Of a stretch of 64,000 bases of DNA, positions 41,529 through 51,333 are shown in pieces. The translations under genes and the position numbers were made by a program. Each line of letters opens with the position of its first letter. The first letter of the stretch is position 1. This DNA is from Bordetella ansorpii (lineage in GTDB: Bacteria > Pseudomonadota > Gammaproteobacteria > Burkholderiales > Burkholderiaceae_B). The stretch covers positions 459,506 to 523,505 of the forward strand of contig NZ_FKBS01000025.1 in the NCBI RefSeq assembly GCF_900078315.1, in the 5' to 3' direction. The notes beneath the pieces are model-generated. The model worked only from the letters and a program-made list of their open reading frames with translations. It was not told where the DNA came from and searched no databases.

Positions 41529-41581
41529 TATTCATTAATCCGGGTGCTTTGCTTGGCACCCCCAACCGCGGGCAACATCGA

Positions 41582-42334
41582 TTGAGCCACGCAGCAGCCC
41601 CTTCATCCGGCACCGGGTCCGGCACGCCCACCTGGCGCATCCAGGCACAGGGAGATCGATGCGTGCTGGTGCGCTTCGGCGAGGCCCTGGACGTACGCAC
41701 CGGCCAGATCTGCCTGGCAGCGGCCAACCTGCTGCGCGACGCCGGCCTGCCCGGCGTCATCGACATCGTGCCGTCCTTCACTGCGGTGGCCGTGCATTAC
41801 CGGCCCTCGGGCGATGGGCCCACCTTCAGCCAGCTCTCGGCGCGCATCGAGCGCGCGCTGGCGGCCGGCATCCCGCTTGACGCCAGCGCGGGCCACGAGA
41901 TCGAGATCCCCGTCTGCTACGGCGGCGAGTTCGGCCCCGACCTGCCCGACGTGGCGGCGCGCGCCGGCGTCAGCACCGACGAAGTCATCGCCCTGCACAG
42001 CGGTCCCGAAAGCATGGTGTTTATGCTGGGCTTCGCGCCGGGCCATGCCTACATCGGCATCCACGACGAACGGCTGGCCATTCCCCGGCGCCCTACCCCG
42101 CGCATGTCGATTCCGGCGGGCGCGGTGGCGGTGGCCAATCGCCAGACCGTCATCTACCCGGGCAACCTGCCCGGCGGCTGGAGCGTCATCGGCGCCACGC
42201 CGCTGGTGCTGTTCGATCCCACGCGCGAACCCGCCGCCCTGCTGGGGCCCGGCGACCGCATCCGCTTCGTGCCCATCAGCGCCGATCAGTACGCGCGCCT
42301 GCGCGCCGAGATCTCTTCCTCCTCTGCTTCCTGA
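41582..42334 (+). CDS. pxpB: 5-oxoprolinase subunit PxpB
   Basis: This 250-residue KipI/allophanate-hydrolase-C1-like protein has GPESMVFMLGFAPGHAYIG and the SIPAGAVAVANRQTVIYP region typical of PxpB. With PxpC and PxpA it hydrolyses 5-oxoproline to glutamate using ATP. No ATG or GTG fits the family N-terminus; the in-frame TTG at 41582 is the best start, though its Shine-Dalgarno is weak. Confidence 0.88.
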   Translation: MSHAAAPSSGTGSGTPTWRIQAQGDRCVLVRFGEALDVRTGQICLAAANLLRDAGLPGVIDIVPSFTAVAVHYRPSGDGPTFSQLSARIERALAAGIPLDASAGHEIEIPVCYGGEFGPDLPDVAARAGVSTDEVIALHSGPESMVFMLGFAPGHAYIGIHDERLAIPRRPTPRMSIPAGAVAVANRQTVIYPGNLPGGWSVIGATPLVLFDPTREPAALLGPGDRIRFVPISADQYARLRAEISSSSAS

Positions 42335-42343
42335 CGCGGCGCC

Positions 42344-43360
42344 ATGAGCCTTACCGTCCTCAAGCCCGGCATGCAGTCGTCCTTCCAGGACGATGGCCGC
42401 ACCGGCTGGCAACATCTGGGCATTCCCGTGGCGGGCGCCATGGACGAACGCGCCCACCGTCTGGCCAATCTTCTGGTAGGCAATCCCGCCGGCCACGCCT
42501 CGCTGGAAATCACCCTGGTCGGCCCGACCCTGCGCTTCGATGCGCCCGCCTGCGTGGCCATCGGCGGCGCCGACCTGGGCGCCACCTTGAACGGCATCGG
42601 CCTGCCGCCGCTGCGGCCCGTGCTGGCTCGTGCTGACGACGTGCTGGCGTTCTCGTCGCGCCCGCGCCACGAACGCGGCGTGCGCGCCTACCTGGCCGTG
42701 CATGGGGGGTATGCGATCGATCCCGTCATGGGCAGCGAAAGCACCTACCTGCGCAGCGGCTTCGGCGGCTGGCACGGCCGCGCGCTGGCCCGCGAAGACC
42801 GCATCGGCCTGCGCACCGCCCTGAGCGGCGGCGACGCGGCGCTGGACAAGCTGGCCGACGCCCTGGACGACCTGCGCATCTACCTGCCCGCCCCGCTGGT
42901 GCACATGCCGCGAGAGGCCTTGCGCGTGCTGCCCGGCGCGCACTGGGAGGCCTTCGACGAGGCCTCGCGGCAGCGGCTGGTGCAAGAGGTCTTCCAGATC
43001 AGTCCGCAATCCGACCGCATGGGCTATCGCCTGTCCGGCCCGCACCTGTCGCTGGGCAAGCCGCGCGAGATGCTGTCCGAAGCCGCCAGCTTCGGCACCA
43101 TCCAGGTCCCCGCGGGCGGCCAACCCATCATCCTGATGGCCGACCGCCAGACCACGGGCGGCTATCCCAAGATCGCCCAGGTGGCCAGCGCCGACCTGCC
43201 GCTGCTGGCGCAATACGCGCCCGGCCAGGCGCTGCGCTTCGCGATGATCGGCCTGGAAGAAGCCCAGCGCCTGGACAACGCGCGCGAGCGCGCCTATCGC
43301 GACCTGGAACACTCGCTGCAAGCGCTGCGCGACATGCTGGCGCAGCACACCTCCACCTGA
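42344..43360 (+). CDS. pxpC: 5-oxoprolinase subunit PxpC
   Basis: This 338-residue KipA/allophanate-hydrolase-C2-like (biotin-dependent carboxylase-like) protein starts SLTVLKPGMQSSFQDDGR and has SDRMGYRLSGPHL and QTTGGYPKIAQV near the C-terminal third, all family hallmarks. It lies 9 bp after pxpB and 10 bp before pxpA. Confidence 0.93.
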   Translation: MSLTVLKPGMQSSFQDDGRTGWQHLGIPVAGAMDERAHRLANLLVGNPAGHASLEITLVGPTLRFDAPACVAIGGADLGATLNGIGLPPLRPVLARADDVLAFSSRPRHERGVRAYLAVHGGYAIDPVMGSESTYLRSGFGGWHGRALAREDRIGLRTALSGGDAALDKLADALDDLRIYLPAPLVHMPREALRVLPGAHWEAFDEASRQRLVQEVFQISPQSDRMGYRLSGPHLSLGKPREMLSEAASFGTIQVPAGGQPIILMADRQTTGGYPKIAQVASADLPLLAQYAPGQALRFAMIGLEEAQRLDNARERAYRDLEHSLQALRDMLAQHTST

Positions 43361-43370
43361 CGGAACCGCC

Positions 43371-44132
43371 ATGACCTCCATCACCCTCGACATGAACTGC
43401 GACATGGGCGAAAGCTATGGCGCCTGGCACATGGGCAACGACGAAGCCGTGCTGAAGCACGTCAGCTCGGCCAACATCGCCTGTGGATTCCACGGCGGCG
43501 ATCCCGGCACCATGCGCAAGACCGTCGCGGCGGCGCTGGCCAACGGCGTGGCCATCGGCGCGCACCCCAGCCTGCAGGACCTGGCCGGCTTCGGCCGCCG
43601 CACCATCCAGATATCGCCACAGGAAGCGTACGACGCCATGGTGTATCAGGTCGGCGCGCTGGCCGGCGTGGCGGCGTCGCAGGGCGCGAGGCTGCACCAC
43701 GTGAAGGCGCACGGCGCGCTGTACAACATGGCCGCGAAGGATCTGGAACTGGCGCGCGCGCTGTGCCAGGCCGTGCGGGATGTGGATGGCGATCTGGTGC
43801 TGTACGGCCTGGCGGGCAGCCGCTGGATCGAGGCGGCGGCGTCGGTGGGGCTGCGGGTCGCACAGGAAGTGTTCGCGGACCGCACGTACCAGGCCGATGG
43901 ATCACTGACGCCGCGCAGCCGCGCCGATGCGATGATCACGGATCTGGATCAGTCGATTCAGCAAGTGCTGGGCATGGTGCGTGATGGCGTCGTACAGGCC
44001 ACCGACGGCGCGCGCGTGCCGCTGCGGCCGGACACGCTGTGCATCCACGGGGACCAGCCGGGCGCGGAAGCGTTTGCGGCGGGAATCAGGAAAGCGCTGC
44101 AGGAAGCGGGAATCGAAGTCCGGGCCATGTGA
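43371..44132 (+). CDS. pxpA: 5-oxoprolinase subunit PxpA (LamB/YcsF family)
   Basis: This 253-residue protein begins with the conserved LDMNCDMGESYGAW and continues with ANIACGFHGGDPGTM, SLQDLAGFGRR and HHVKAHGALYN, with histidines and acidic residues likely to form the active site. It is the third gene of pxpBCA. Confidence 0.95.
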   Translation: MTSITLDMNCDMGESYGAWHMGNDEAVLKHVSSANIACGFHGGDPGTMRKTVAAALANGVAIGAHPSLQDLAGFGRRTIQISPQEAYDAMVYQVGALAGVAASQGARLHHVKAHGALYNMAAKDLELARALCQAVRDVDGDLVLYGLAGSRWIEAAASVGLRVAQEVFADRTYQADGSLTPRSRADAMITDLDQSIQQVLGMVRDGVVQATDGARVPLRPDTLCIHGDQPGAEAFAAGIRKALQEAGIEVRAM

Positions 44133-44159
44133 ACGCGCCACATCCGGGAGGCATCCCCG

Positions 44160-44801
44160 TCAACGGCGCAGACCGTCTTCCCACTGCCGCAGCCATTTCT
44201 CTCGTGACATGGGCTGGTCTGCGCCGGACAGGCGGATGCCGATCTGACTGAAATAGCGCTCGGTCGGCAGTTTCTGCGCGGAGGTCAATGCAAAGACCAG
44301 GCCCACCACGGGCAATGCACACATCGATAACAACAGCAGGTGCGGGACGCCAGGGCCCCTTTCGGGCCGCGGCCGCCAGGCGATCTGCGTGGCTGCCAGT
44401 ACCGACAGCGCGAGCCCCCCGCCCGCGACCACCTCGGCGACCGAGTGCGCACCGACGCCGACGCGCGAGCACGCGACCAGCAAGCCGAGCGCCACACCGG
44501 GCATCCAGGCCAGCCGCGGCATGATGCCCCGCAATGTCAGCCACGACACGAATGGCCAGACCGTAAGCGCCAGGAACGTGTGCCCGCTGAAACACGTCAG
44601 GTCCAGTGACGGCACGCCTATGCCCCAGCCATAGAACAGGATCTTGCTGACAGCCACGGCCAACATGCCTGCACCGAACGCCAGCATCCAGACCACACCG
44701 GCGCGCACGCCCGACTGCCGGACAATCTGAAAACAGACCAGTGCACCCAAGGGAACGAGGAACACGGCATTGCCGAAATGGGTGAATAGGGACCAGGGCA
44801 T
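44160..44801 (-). CDS. PAP2-family membrane phosphatase
   Basis: This 213-residue protein has about six hydrophobic segments and the PAP2 motifs: a degenerate first motif (KILFYGWGIGVP), CFSGHTFLAL (SGH) and SRVGVGAHSVAEVVAG (SRxxxGxH). It may dephosphorylate a lipid pyrophosphate or phosphatidate. The Arg-Pro of motif 1 is missing, so activity is uncertain. Monocistronic. Confidence 0.8.
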   Translation of the reverse strand: MPWSLFTHFGNAVFLVPLGALVCFQIVRQSGVRAGVVWMLAFGAGMLAVAVSKILFYGWGIGVPSLDLTCFSGHTFLALTVWPFVSWLTLRGIMPRLAWMPGVALGLLVACSRVGVGAHSVAEVVAGGGLALSVLAATQIAWRPRPERGPGVPHLLLLSMCALPVVGLVFALTSAQKLPTERYFSQIGIRLSGADQPMSREKWLRQWEDGLRR

Positions 44802-44992
44802 GGACGTTCAGGGTAGCTTGCACTGTCAGGTAGGGGGGCGGCACAGATCTGCATGCGCCACGGCCGCATTGTCTCATTCGAGGCGGCGGTCTGCGTGGCG
44901 AGGGCGACGCGGCATCCGTCCCGGACCCGGATGCCGCAGGAAGCGAGGGGAACGAGGGGAACGAGCGACGGAAGACGTAGAGATAGGGCAGC

Positions 44993-47206
44993 CTATCTCT
45001 TTTCCAGCAGATCCTCGATCTTCACAGGCAGATCCCGAACCCGTACCCCAGTGGCGTGATGCACCGCGTTGGTGATCGCCGCCGCGATTCCCGCCAGCCC
45101 TATCTCTCCGATGCCGCGCGATCCCAGTTCATTCCAGATCAGGTCCGGATAATCCAGGAACGTCACGTCCAGTTCGGGAGCATCCGCATGCGTGGTCATC
45201 ACGTAATCCGCCAGGTTGCTGTTCACCGGCGCGCCGCTGCGCGCGTCGTACTCGGTCTGCTCGAACAGCGCCATGCCTACCCCCATGATGACCGCGCCCT
45301 CGATCTGGTTACGGCCGGTGCGCGGATTCACGATGCGTCCGCCGTCGATTACCGTGACCACGCGCGATACGCGCAAGCGCGCCGTGGCGGGATGCCAGGT
45401 CACTTCGGCGAAGTGCGCTCCATAGGAATTGATCGAATAGCGCTTCTTCAGGTCGTTCCCCGACCCGGCCTTGCCCCGACCCGACACGGACTCGACGCCG
45501 GCCCGCCGCAGCACATCCTGCAGCGGCACGTATGCGTCCGCGCCCTTGGACGGGCCAATGGCGCCGTCTCGGCACGACAGGCCATCGGCCCGATCCGCCC
45601 AGACGCCGCCCTTGCGCGTCGAGACGCCGATCACCGCGCGCACGGCCTCTCGCGTCGCCTGCAGCACGGCCGGGATCACCGAAGCGGTCGCCCCCGAGCC
45701 GCCGGAGAACGGGCCGGGCGGCAGCACCGTGTCGCCCAGGCGAACGTCGATGCGCGCCAGCGGGATACCCGTCTCGGCGCTGACCAGTTGCGCCAGCACC
45801 GTGTAGGTTCCCGTGCCCAGGTCCTGCGTCGCGCAGACGACGCGCGCCGAACCATCGGCGTGCAGCGTGACAGTCGCTTCGGCGGGCAGCCGCAATGCCA
45901 ACCACGAGCACGAGGCCATGCCCCACCCCAGCACCAGATCGCCCTGCTTCATCGACCCGACTTGCGGTGTCCGGCGCGACCAGCCGAAGCGCTCTGCGCC
46001 GGTCCTCAGACACTCCGTGAGATGGCGAGACGAGAACGGCAGGCCGCTGCCCTCGTCCTTCTCGGGTTCGTTCAACAGGCGCAGCGCCACCGGATCCCTA
46101 TCCAGCGCCACGGCCAGTTCGTCCATGGCGGACTCCAGCGCGAACAACCCCGGCACGGCGCCGGGCCCTCGCATGGACGTGGGCGCACCGACGTGGCGGC
46201 GTGCGATACCCGAGCACACCTTCAGATTGGGCACGCTGTACATGTGCGGCGTGGCCTCCACACAGCTTTCCTGGTAGTCGTCCAACTGAGAACCCTGGCT
46301 GATGTAATGCTGCTGCACCGACACCAGCTTGCCGTCCTGCGTGGCGCCCAGCCGGAAGCGCTGGCGGATGAAAGGCCGATGTCCCACGCTCTGGAAGGCC
46401 ATCGCCCGTTGCAACACCACCTTTACCGGCTTGCGTAGCCGCAGCGAGGCGGCGGCCGCCAGCAGCGAATGCGGCCACGGCCACAGCTTGCCGCCGAAGC
46501 CAGAGCCCAGGAACAGCGAGATCACGCGCACGGCGTCGGGTTTCACGCCCAGCATCTGGGCCATGACGTCGCGATGGTTCACCACCGCCTGACTGGTTTC
46601 GTAAAGGGTGTAGCCCTGCCCGTTGTAGTCGGCCAGGCAGGCGTGCAGTTCGATGGGATTGTGGGTTTCGACCGGCGTGCTGTATGTGGCTTCGATGCGT
46701 ACGGGCGCGCTGGCGTAGGCACCCGCCGCGTCGCCGCGCTCGCTCTCGACCTCGGTGGCCTGATCGACGTCCTCGGGCGCCGACACGTCCGGCGTCTGCG
46801 CCTCGTAGCGCACCTTCACCAGACGCGCGGCGGCGGTGGCGGTCTCCAGCGTGTCGGCCACCACCAGGGCCACGTACTGGCCGTAGTAGCGGATGACATC
46901 GTCTTCCAGCGGTGGGCGTTTCTCGTCGATGGACCCCGCCTGCGCGCGCTTGAGCGGGGGGCAATTGGCCCGATGCAGCACCAACTGCACGCCTGGCAGG
47001 GCCTCGGCCTGGCTGGCGTCGAATTCGGCGATGCGGCCATGCGCGATGGTGGCGCCCACGAGCACACCGTGCAGCATGCCGGGCAAGTTGAAATCGGCGG
47101 CATAGCGCGCCATGCCACTGACCTTCTGCGGCCCATCGACGCGCGGACAGGGATTACCGATGGCCTCGGGATGGGAAAGCGCGTTCTGTTGGCGGGGAGT
47201 ATCCAT
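44993..47206 (-). CDS. paoC: Molybdenum-cofactor large subunit, PaoC/YagR type
   Basis: This 737-residue xanthine-oxidase-family subunit binds the molybdopterin cytosine dinucleotide cofactor and substrate. It starts with the ald_xan_dh_C hammerhead (GMARYAADFNLPGMLHGVLVG, split), then cofactor-loop segments such as GSGFGGKLWPWP and TQDLGTGTYTVLAQ, and ends with the catalytic Glu region ELGSRGIGEIGL. Start 47206 (MDTPRQQN) follows TAGGAG. It is the last gene of paoABC and probably an aromatic-aldehyde oxidoreductase; no paoD-like maturation gene is adjacent. Confidence 0.9.
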   Translation of the reverse strand: MDTPRQQNALSHPEAIGNPCPRVDGPQKVSGMARYAADFNLPGMLHGVLVGATIAHGRIAEFDASQAEALPGVQLVLHRANCPPLKRAQAGSIDEKRPPLEDDVIRYYGQYVALVVADTLETATAAARLVKVRYEAQTPDVSAPEDVDQATEVESERGDAAGAYASAPVRIEATYSTPVETHNPIELHACLADYNGQGYTLYETSQAVVNHRDVMAQMLGVKPDAVRVISLFLGSGFGGKLWPWPHSLLAAAASLRLRKPVKVVLQRAMAFQSVGHRPFIRQRFRLGATQDGKLVSVQQHYISQGSQLDDYQESCVEATPHMYSVPNLKVCSGIARRHVGAPTSMRGPGAVPGLFALESAMDELAVALDRDPVALRLLNEPEKDEGSGLPFSSRHLTECLRTGAERFGWSRRTPQVGSMKQGDLVLGWGMASCSWLALRLPAEATVTLHADGSARVVCATQDLGTGTYTVLAQLVSAETGIPLARIDVRLGDTVLPPGPFSGGSGATASVIPAVLQATREAVRAVIGVSTRKGGVWADRADGLSCRDGAIGPSKGADAYVPLQDVLRRAGVESVSGRGKAGSGNDLKKRYSINSYGAHFAEVTWHPATARLRVSRVVTVIDGGRIVNPRTGRNQIEGAVIMGVGMALFEQTEYDARSGAPVNSNLADYVMTTHADAPELDVTFLDYPDLIWNELGSRGIGEIGLAGIAAAITNAVHHATGVRVRDLPVKIEDLLEKR

Positions 47207-47216
47207 GCGCGGGCTC

Positions 47217-48212
47217 CTAGGCGTTGTGCGGCGGCACCGCGGTGGACAGGGCATGCGCCAGGCAGCGGCGCGCCAGTTCGATCTTGAAGCCGTTGCCGCT
47301 TTGCGGCACGGCATCGCGCAAGGCATCCTCGGCGGCCTGTGCATAAGTGGATTCATGGGGAGCCTGCCCCACCAGTCGCTGCTCGGCCTGTGGACAACGC
47401 CAGGGCCGCGTGCCGACGCCGCCCAATGCGATACCGGCCTGATCGATGCGGCCGTCGCGGACATTCAGCACCACGGCGGCGGAGGCCAGCGCAAATTCAT
47501 AAGAGGCGCGGTCCCGCAGCTTCAGGTAGGCAGAAGTCGTGCCCGCCGGCAGCGCGGGCAGCACCACGCCGACGATCAGCTCACCGGGCGCCAGCACGGT
47601 TTCGCGCTCGGGCGTATCGCCCGGCAGCAGATAGAACTCGTCCAATGCAATGCTGCGCAGGCCGCTCACGCCCTGCACCTGCACGCGAGCGCCCAGCGCC
47701 ATCAGGGCCACGTTCATGTCCGACGGATTGGTGGCGATGCAATGCTCGCTGGTCCCCAGCACGGCCAGGTTGCGATTGAACCCTCCGATGGCCGAACAGC
47801 CCGAGCCCGGTTCACGCTTGTTGCAGGGCGCGGCGCGATCGCGGAAATACACGCAGCGCGTGCGTTGCAGCAGGTTGCCGCCCGTGGTGGCCATGTTGCG
47901 CAACTGCGCCGACGCGCCGGCCAGCAGGGCCTGCGACAGCACGGGATAGTGTTCGCGGATGTGGGGATGATGCGCCAGGTCGGCGTTGCGCACCATTGCG
48001 CCGATATGGACCTCGCCATCGGCCGCCACCTCGACCTGATCCAGGCCCAGGCGATTGATGTCGACGACGTGCGTGGGCGTCTCGACGTCCAGCTTCATCA
48101 GATCGACGAGCGTGGTCCCGCCGGCCAGGAAACGCACGCGGGCGGGCTCGGAAGCAGCCAGGCGGACGGCCTGCGCCACGTCGGTGGCGCGGCTATAGTG
48201 AAAATTCTGCAT
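47217..48212 (-). CDS. paoB: FAD-binding medium subunit, PaoB/YagS type
   Basis: This 331-residue subunit has the FAD_binding_5 motif FLAGGTTLVDLMKL and a CO-dehydrogenase flavoprotein C-terminal domain. A Cys-rich insertion, TRCVYFRDRAAPCNKREPGSGC (split at Ala-Ala), is typical of PaoB, where it binds an extra [4Fe-4S] cluster. It ends 10 bp before paoC. Confidence 0.9.
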   Translation of the reverse strand: MQNFHYSRATDVAQAVRLAASEPARVRFLAGGTTLVDLMKLDVETPTHVVDINRLGLDQVEVAADGEVHIGAMVRNADLAHHPHIREHYPVLSQALLAGASAQLRNMATTGGNLLQRTRCVYFRDRAAPCNKREPGSGCSAIGGFNRNLAVLGTSEHCIATNPSDMNVALMALGARVQVQGVSGLRSIALDEFYLLPGDTPERETVLAPGELIVGVVLPALPAGTTSAYLKLRDRASYEFALASAAVVLNVRDGRIDQAGIALGGVGTRPWRCPQAEQRLVGQAPHESTYAQAAEDALRDAVPQSGNGFKIELARRCLAHALSTAVPPHNA

Positions 48213-48217
48213 GGCGT

Positions 48218-48715
48218 TCACCTTTTCCCGCGGACGTCCTGAATGGCCGCCACGATGTTGGAATAGGCGCCGCAGCGGCAGATGTTGCCGCTCATCAGTT
48301 CGCGCACCTCGTCGTCGTGCGGACCGCACGGTTCGTTCATCAGGGCGGTGGCGGACATGATCTGTCCGGCCGTACAGTAGCCGCACTGGTAGCCATCGTG
48401 CGTCACAAAGGCGGCCTGCATCGGATGCAGCGCGTCGGGCGAACCCAGGCCTTCGATGGTGGTGACCTGGCGATCGTCGGCGACCAGCGCCAGTGTCAGG
48501 CAGGCGTTGACGCGCCTGCCATCGAGATGCACGGTACAGGCGCCGCATTGGCCATGGTCGCAGCCCTTCTTGCTGCCGGTCAGGTGCAGGGTTTCACGCA
48601 AGGTGTCCAACAGGGTGGCGCGTGGGTCGAGCCGCAGGATATGCGGGGTGCCGTTGACATGCAGGGTGACGTCGACAGCGCCCGTGGCCGTGGCGGTGGG
48701 AGAAGAGTCAGGCAT
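48218..48715 (-). CDS. paoA: [2Fe-2S] small subunit, PaoA/YagT type
   Basis: This 165-residue electron-transfer subunit has the plant-ferredoxin-like cluster GCDHGQCGACTVHLDG and the second cluster CGYCTAGQ...CRCGAYSNI. GGAGG precedes the start at 48715; the upstream in-frame ATG at 48790 lacks similarity. It lacks the long Tat signal seen in E. coli PaoA, suggesting a cytoplasmic enzyme. First gene of paoABC. Confidence 0.9.
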   Translation of the reverse strand: MPDSSPTATATGAVDVTLHVNGTPHILRLDPRATLLDTLRETLHLTGSKKGCDHGQCGACTVHLDGRRVNACLTLALVADDRQVTTIEGLGSPDALHPMQAAFVTHDGYQCGYCTAGQIMSATALMNEPCGPHDDEVRELMSGNICRCGAYSNIVAAIQDVRGKR

Positions 48716-49021
48716 GGGGGGACCTCCGGATGGATCGGGAGGTGGCAGCAAGCTGCATGCCTGCAAGGGAAGGAGGCGGAATCGCGCCAAGGGGCGATAG
48801 GTGGTCGTCCAGGGAACGGACGCCGAGCTGAAATTTGGATCGTCGACGGGTTACGGGGTAGTGGCGGTCGTCTTTTTTAGTCAGTTGGCTGAACTCCAGT
48901 CAACGGCCAAGAGCATGTGCGGGGAGTACGGAGAGTCCGCAGAACGGCGAGCTGATCGAAGTCGGCATCGCATGCATGAGGAACACACGCGCTGACTCAA
49001 GTCCTTGGGGTGGCCGGTCAC
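48716..49021. other. Gap between paoA and CRISPR array 1 trailer
   Basis: This 306-bp stretch has no convincing gene. It should hold the paoABC promoter. TTGGCT-N7-AGTCAA at 48886-48904 is a 6+6 dyad reminiscent of MerR-type operators. At 48964-48986, CATCGCATGCATGAGGAACAC resembles a badly decayed CRISPR repeat, consistent with this being the old, leader-distal end of array 1. Confidence 0.4.
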
Positions 49022-51063
49022 CGGTTCGTCCCTGCATACGCGGGGAACACGATTGCAGCGTGGCCGGCGCGATGTAATTCGCCGGTTAATCCCCGCATGC
49101 GCGGGGAACACGTCGACATTTTGGCGCTGGGCATGCTCACCGTCGGTTCATCCCCGCATGCGCGGGGAACACCCAACCCCGCCAGTCTCGACCCCCAAAG
49201 GGGGCGGTTCATCCCCGCATGCGCGGGGAACACAAATCTAAAATGTGCATTCGCATTATTTCCACCGGTTCATCCCCGCATGCGCGGGGAACACATCAAT
49301 GCAGCGCTGCAGGCGCTAGGCAGCGACGGTTCATCCCCGCATGCGCGGGGAACACATCGACGGTAATGCCGGCGTGGTCCTTTTCGCCGGTTCATCCCCG
49401 CATGCGCGGGGAACACCTCGTCGATCTCGATCTCGAAAACCTCACGGCCGGTTCATCCCCGCATGCGCGGGGAACACGAGAAGGCCAAGTTGTCGCAATC
49501 CGAGATGACCGGTTCATCCCCGCATGCGCGGGGAACACCTGATGGACGGACGGCGCAATTCTCCGGGCGGCGGTTCATCCCCGCATGCGCGGGGAACACA
49601 TGCCCTCGGGCGCGTTGTTCTCCGGCTCGGCCGGTTCATCCCCGCATGCGCGGGGAACACGTCGAAACGGATACGGGTGCCCCGTATCCGAACGGTTCAT
49701 CCCCGCATGCGCGGGGAACACAGCTTCACGCGGCGCGCCTGGCGGTGGATGCTCGGTTCATCCCCGCATGCGCGGGGAACACTCACGACGGTTCCATTGT
49801 TCCAGCAGCAGCGGCGGTTCATCCCCGCATGCGCGGGGAACACGCCTGCCGCAATGTCACCCATGCGGCGCGATTCGGTTCATCCCCGCATGCGCGGGGA
49901 ACACCGGTCGCTGGTCAACACCCGTTCGCCCGGCCGCGGTTCATCCCCGCATGCGCGGGGAACACGCCGCCGTGGTCAATCGCGAGGTCGAGAAGCGCGG
50001 TTCATCCCCGCATGCGCGGGGAACACCACGCGGGCCGCCTGGTGCAGCTTTTCCGCGGCGGTTCATCCCCGCATGCGCGGGGAACACTTCATCACGTCTT
50101 CAGGGTCCAGGCCGGTAGACGGTTCATCCCCGCATGCGCGGGGAACACACCAGATAGCGGCGCTGCAATCGACAACGCAGCGGTTCATCCCCGCATGCGC
50201 GGGGAACACGTAGTACGGTCCCCGTCAACCTATCGCGTCCTCGGTTCATCCCCGCATGCGCGGGGAACACCCATATTCAGACACCAGCACGCGCTGGTAT
50301 TCCGGTTCATCCCCGCATGCGCGGGGAACACTGATGATGTGATGGTTGGACGGGTTCGTGAGGCGGTTCATCCCCGCATGCGCGGGGAACACTGGGGCAC
50401 GGGCATTGAACAGCAGATGATCGGCGGTTCATCCCCGCATGCGCGGGGAACACTTTGGCCTCACCGACGTTGACGCGTGGGCCCGCGGTTCATCCCCGCA
50501 TGCGCGGGGAACACATTCCGCCTTTTTGTCGGAACCGCGTCACGTACGGTTCATCCCCGCATGCGCGGGGAACACGAACACCCGGTGACGTATCAGCACG
50601 TCGAGGACGGTTCATCCCCGCATGCGCGGGGAACACCGCCTTGGCCATGTCCCGCAGTTCCACGTTGCCGGTTCATCCCCGCATGCGCGGGGAACACAAC
50701 TGGCGTCCATACAACACGATGGTGACGAACGGTTCATCCCCGCATGCGCGGGGAACACTCCACCTCATGCGCGACCAGGGGCAGCGCGCGCGGTTCATCC
50801 CCGCATGCGCGGGGAACACGGCTACAGCGTCCGCTACGCGCTCCGGTGTGGCGGTTCATCCCCGCATGCGCGGGGAACACGCGCAGCTGCGCCACAGCCC
50901 ATCGGGCCAGGTCGGTTCATCCCCGCATGCGCGGGGAACACCGCTCAATGGCCGGGCAGTACTCGGCCGGGACCGGTTCATCCCCGCATGCGCGGGGAAC
51001 ACATCCGGGTAACCGCTTCGTCCAGCGTTTCGCTCGGTTCATCCCCGCATGCGCGGGGAACAC
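49022..51063 (-). CRISPR. Type I-E CRISPR array 1 (34 repeats, 33 spacers)
   Basis: A 29-bp repeat (plus-strand form begins CGGTTCATCCCCGCATGCG and ends GGGGAACAC) recurs with a 61-bp period; spacers are 31-33 nt. The leftmost copies are mutated (49022: CGGTTCGTCCCTGCATACG; 49084: CGGTTAATCC), marking the trailer, and an AT-rich leader lies at the right end. In the transcribed (minus) sense each repeat ends ATGAACCG, the type I-E 5' handle. Protein-like ORFs inside the array are artefacts of the repeats. Confidence 0.99.
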
Positions 51064-51180
51064 TCTTAGCATAACCTCTTATTTCCAAAGAGAAATTTAG
51101 ACCTAAAAAATTCTACCGATTCTTTAGCAAAAAATTTGCAATACAAAAACCACGTCGACAATGACCCATCGGACCGATCT
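51064..51180 (-). promoter_or_regulatory. Leader of CRISPR array 1
   Basis: This AT-rich region abuts the newest repeat. The motif AAAAATTCTACCGAT at 51106-51120 (42 bp from the repeat) recurs beside the solitary repeat near cas2. Minus-strand TTGCAA/TTGCTA hexamers upstream could serve as -35 elements for pre-crRNA transcription. Confidence 0.75.
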
Positions 51181-51333
51181 GCCCCCTTATCTATCTTTCA
51201 AAATACCCAATCAGTGAAAAATCCGAGGAATCGGCAGTTCACCTGCCACTAGAGAGGCCAACGCCCCCTTCCCTATCCCAACACGTTGGCCAGTGCCATA
51301 ATTCTCGAGACCCCCTCGCCTCCCTACCTCATC

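Noticed and set aside
48964-48986. An extra CRISPR repeat before the first counted repeat of array 1
   Set aside because: Only the 3' part resembles the repeat and the spacing is off by a few bases, so it was not counted; it may be a fossil copy.
49005-51100. Several long plus-strand ORFs with SSPHARGT / RFIPACAGNT / VHPRMRGEH peptide repeats
   Set aside because: They are translations of the CRISPR repeats; the 61-bp period and three-frame rotation show that no protein is encoded.
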